From positions 1 through 6,705 of the forward strand of contig CAMWVM010000095.1 in assembly GCA_947177715.1 (NCBI GenBank): a stretch of 6,705 nt of DNA. Reading direction: 5' to 3'. This document shows, in pieces, positions 6,083 to 6,705 of this stretch (positions are counted from its first letter, which is position 1; the number at the start of each line of letters is the position of its first letter). Below the pieces are notes generated by a model, which was given only the letters and a program-made list of their open reading frames with translations, had not been told where the DNA came from and did no database searches. The stretch comes from an uncultured Ruminococcus sp. Its GTDB lineage: Bacteria > Bacillota > Clostridia > Oscillospirales > Ruminococcaceae. The position numbers and the translations under genes are program-made.

Positions 6083-6110
6083 TTGACTTTTTATTTTAAT
6101 ATGCTATACT
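6083..6110 (+). promoter_or_regulatory. Sigma-A-type promoter of the metal regulator gene
   Basis: TTGACT (6083-6088) and TATACT (6105-6110) are 16 nt apart, with an extended -10 TG at 6102-6103. The expected transcription start is near 6117, about 30 nt before the ATG. It makes the regulator gene independent of the mannanase transcript. Confidence 0.83.
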
Positions 6111-6135
6111 TGTATTAAACAGGAAGTGTTAAAAT

Positions 6136-6146
6136 AAGAGGTGATC
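6136..6146 (+). promoter_or_regulatory. Near-perfect ribosome binding site of the regulator gene
   Basis: AAGAGGTGATC matches the complement of the 16S rRNA 3' end at 10 of 11 positions, with nine in a row. The GAGG core is 7 nt from the ATG at 6149, which fixes the start. Confidence 0.88.
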
Positions 6147-6148
6147 AA

Positions 6149-6532
6149 ATGGCTATAAGAGAATCCGGAGAGGATTATCTTGAAACAATACTTATATTGC
6201 AGGAAAGGACAGGCTATGTCCGTTCAATAGATATTGCGTCAGAGTTGGGATTTTCAAAACCAAGCGTTAGCAGAGCAATGGGAATTCTGAAAAATGACGG
6301 ATTTATAACCGTAGAACATGACGGACAAATTGTTCTTACCAAAAGAGGTTATCTCAGAGCAAGAGAGGTCTATGACCGTCATTTGCTTATCACAAGATTT
6401 CTCCGTGACATTCTTGGCGTCAGTGATAAAAACACAAATGAAGACGCATGTAAAATTGAGCACGTCATAAGCTATGAAACCTATGAGAAGCTCAATGTCT
6501 TTGTGGACAATTATTTAAAAGACGATAAGTAA
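6149..6532 (+). CDS. DtxR/MntR-family metal-dependent transcriptional repressor
   Basis: This is a cytosolic DNA-binding protein that represses metal-uptake genes when loaded with Mn(II) or Fe(II). Its 127 residues give a winged helix-turn-helix (about 5-65, with recognition-helix sequence SKPSVSRAMGIL at 36-47 and wing HDGQIVLTKRG at 57-67). A dimerisation domain with metal ligands follows; there is no SH3-like third domain. This is the short MntR-type layout, slightly under the 142 residues of B. subtilis MntR. By alignment by eye the ligands are D9, E12, H78, C101, E104 and H105. D9 and E12 match MntR, while C101 in the DACKIEH block matches Cys102 of DtxR instead of MntR Glu99. The DtxR ancillary-site residues E83 and H98 are replaced by T82 and N97. 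The metal preferred is therefore uncertain. The gene has its own promoter and no transporter gene is visible beside it. Confidence 0.9.
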   Translation: MAIRESGEDYLETILILQERTGYVRSIDIASELGFSKPSVSRAMGILKNDGFITVEHDGQIVLTKRGYLRAREVYDRHLLITRFLRDILGVSDKNTNEDACKIEHVISYETYEKLNVFVDNYLKDDK

Positions 6533-6536
6533 AAAG

Positions 6537-6572
6537 AAAAGTGTACCAATCAAAAAGTTGGTACACTTTTTT
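6537..6572. terminator. Bidirectional terminator between convergent genes
   Basis: AAAAGTGTACCAA (6537-6549) pairs perfectly over 13 bp with TTGGTACACTTTT (6558-6570) around an 8-nt loop. A T-run (6567-6572) serves the + strand. On the - strand the stem is followed by TTTTCTTTTT. It serves both the metal regulator gene and the pseudouridine synthase gene, whose stop codon directly abuts the stem. Confidence 0.93.
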
Positions 6573-6705
6573 ATTTCAGATTCATTTCAAAAGGTGCTGA
6601 CACCTTTATTTTTTTGCCGCTTATAGGGTGAAAAAATTCCACTTCACCGCAGTGTAAAGCCTGTCTTGGATAATCCTCTCTGCTGCCGCCATATAGATCA
6701 TCCCC
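6571..6705 (-). CDS. RluA-family 23S rRNA pseudouridine synthase, C-terminal fragment
   Basis: The complementary strand encodes the last 44 residues and TAA stop of a gene cut by the right edge of the window. The visible part starts GDDLYGG and continues through RQALHCGEVEFFHPISG to a VSAPFEMNLK end. These match the closing signature of RluA/RluC/RluD-type synthases (G-D-x-x-Y-G-G, then R-Q-A-L-H, F-x-H-P and a final A-P). Such enzymes convert specific uridines in 23S rRNA to pseudouridine; the catalytic Asp and any S4 domain lie outside the window, so the paralogue cannot be named. The familiar Ala after ALH is Cys here. The gene converges on the metal regulator and shares its terminator. 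Confidence 0.88.
   Translation of the reverse strand, partial: GDDLYGGSREDYPRQALHCGEVEFFHPISGKKIKVSAPFEMNLK

Noticed and set aside
6052..6100. Terminator for the mannanase gene
   Set aside because: The only inverted repeat (6061-6075) has a one-base centre and an AT-only core, so it would not make a stable hairpin. No convincing terminator was found; transcripts may run on into the regulator gene.
6115..6132. Operator-like inverted repeat TTAA...TTAA / AACA...TGTT at the regulator transcription start
   Set aside because: The two short repeats have different centres and only 4-bp arms, which is expected by chance in AT-rich DNA.

Overview
The window looks like core chromosome of a low-to-moderate G+C Gram-positive, most likely a plant-fibre-degrading gut or rumen clostridium close to Ruminococcus (Oscillospiraceae). 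The reasons are a T-box leader on an aminoacyl-tRNA synthetase operon, strong Bacillota-type Shine-Dalgarno sites, extended -10 promoters, and a secreted GH5 beta-mannanase with an accessory C-terminal module. The genus is an inference; the sequence does not prove it.

Positions 1-4496 form one transcription unit whose promoter lies off the left edge. It opens with the 3' half of a T-box riboswitch (stem III, T-box sequence and competing terminator, 1-91). Four + strand genes follow: a DUF218/YdcF-like protein (107-703), histidyl-tRNA synthetase hisS (719-2053), an unrecognised protein with two membrane segments (2057-2548) and aspartyl-tRNA synthetase aspS (2668-4434). The first gaps are 15 and 3 nt. 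The 119-nt gap before aspS holds a possible 27-codon hydrophobic ORF (2554-2637). A strong terminator (4455-4496) closes the unit. When the cognate tRNA is uncharged, the leader should antiterminate and raise both synthetases together with the two passenger genes. The specifier codon that would name the sensed tRNA is outside the window.

Positions 4497-6051 hold a monocistronic secreted mannanase with its own sigma-A-like promoter (4571-4600) and a clear signal peptide. Its catalytic domain closely resembles subfamily GH5_8. A short Ser-rich linker joins this to about 120 residues that are probably a carbohydrate-binding module. I see no dockerin, sortase signal or SLH domain, so it is probably a free secreted enzyme.

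Positions 6052-6705 hold a DtxR/MntR-family metal-dependent repressor (6149-6532) with its own promoter, preceded by a 15-bp palindrome. It converges on the 3' end of an RluA-family pseudouridine synthase on the - strand (6571-6705, cut by the window edge). A single bidirectional hairpin terminator sits between them.

Most of the window is ordinary housekeeping. The least explained parts are the membrane protein and mini-ORF inside the synthetase operon, the C-terminal module of the mannanase, the identity of the T-box ligand, and the mixed metal site of the regulator. I found no mobile element, CRISPR array, tRNA or rRNA.
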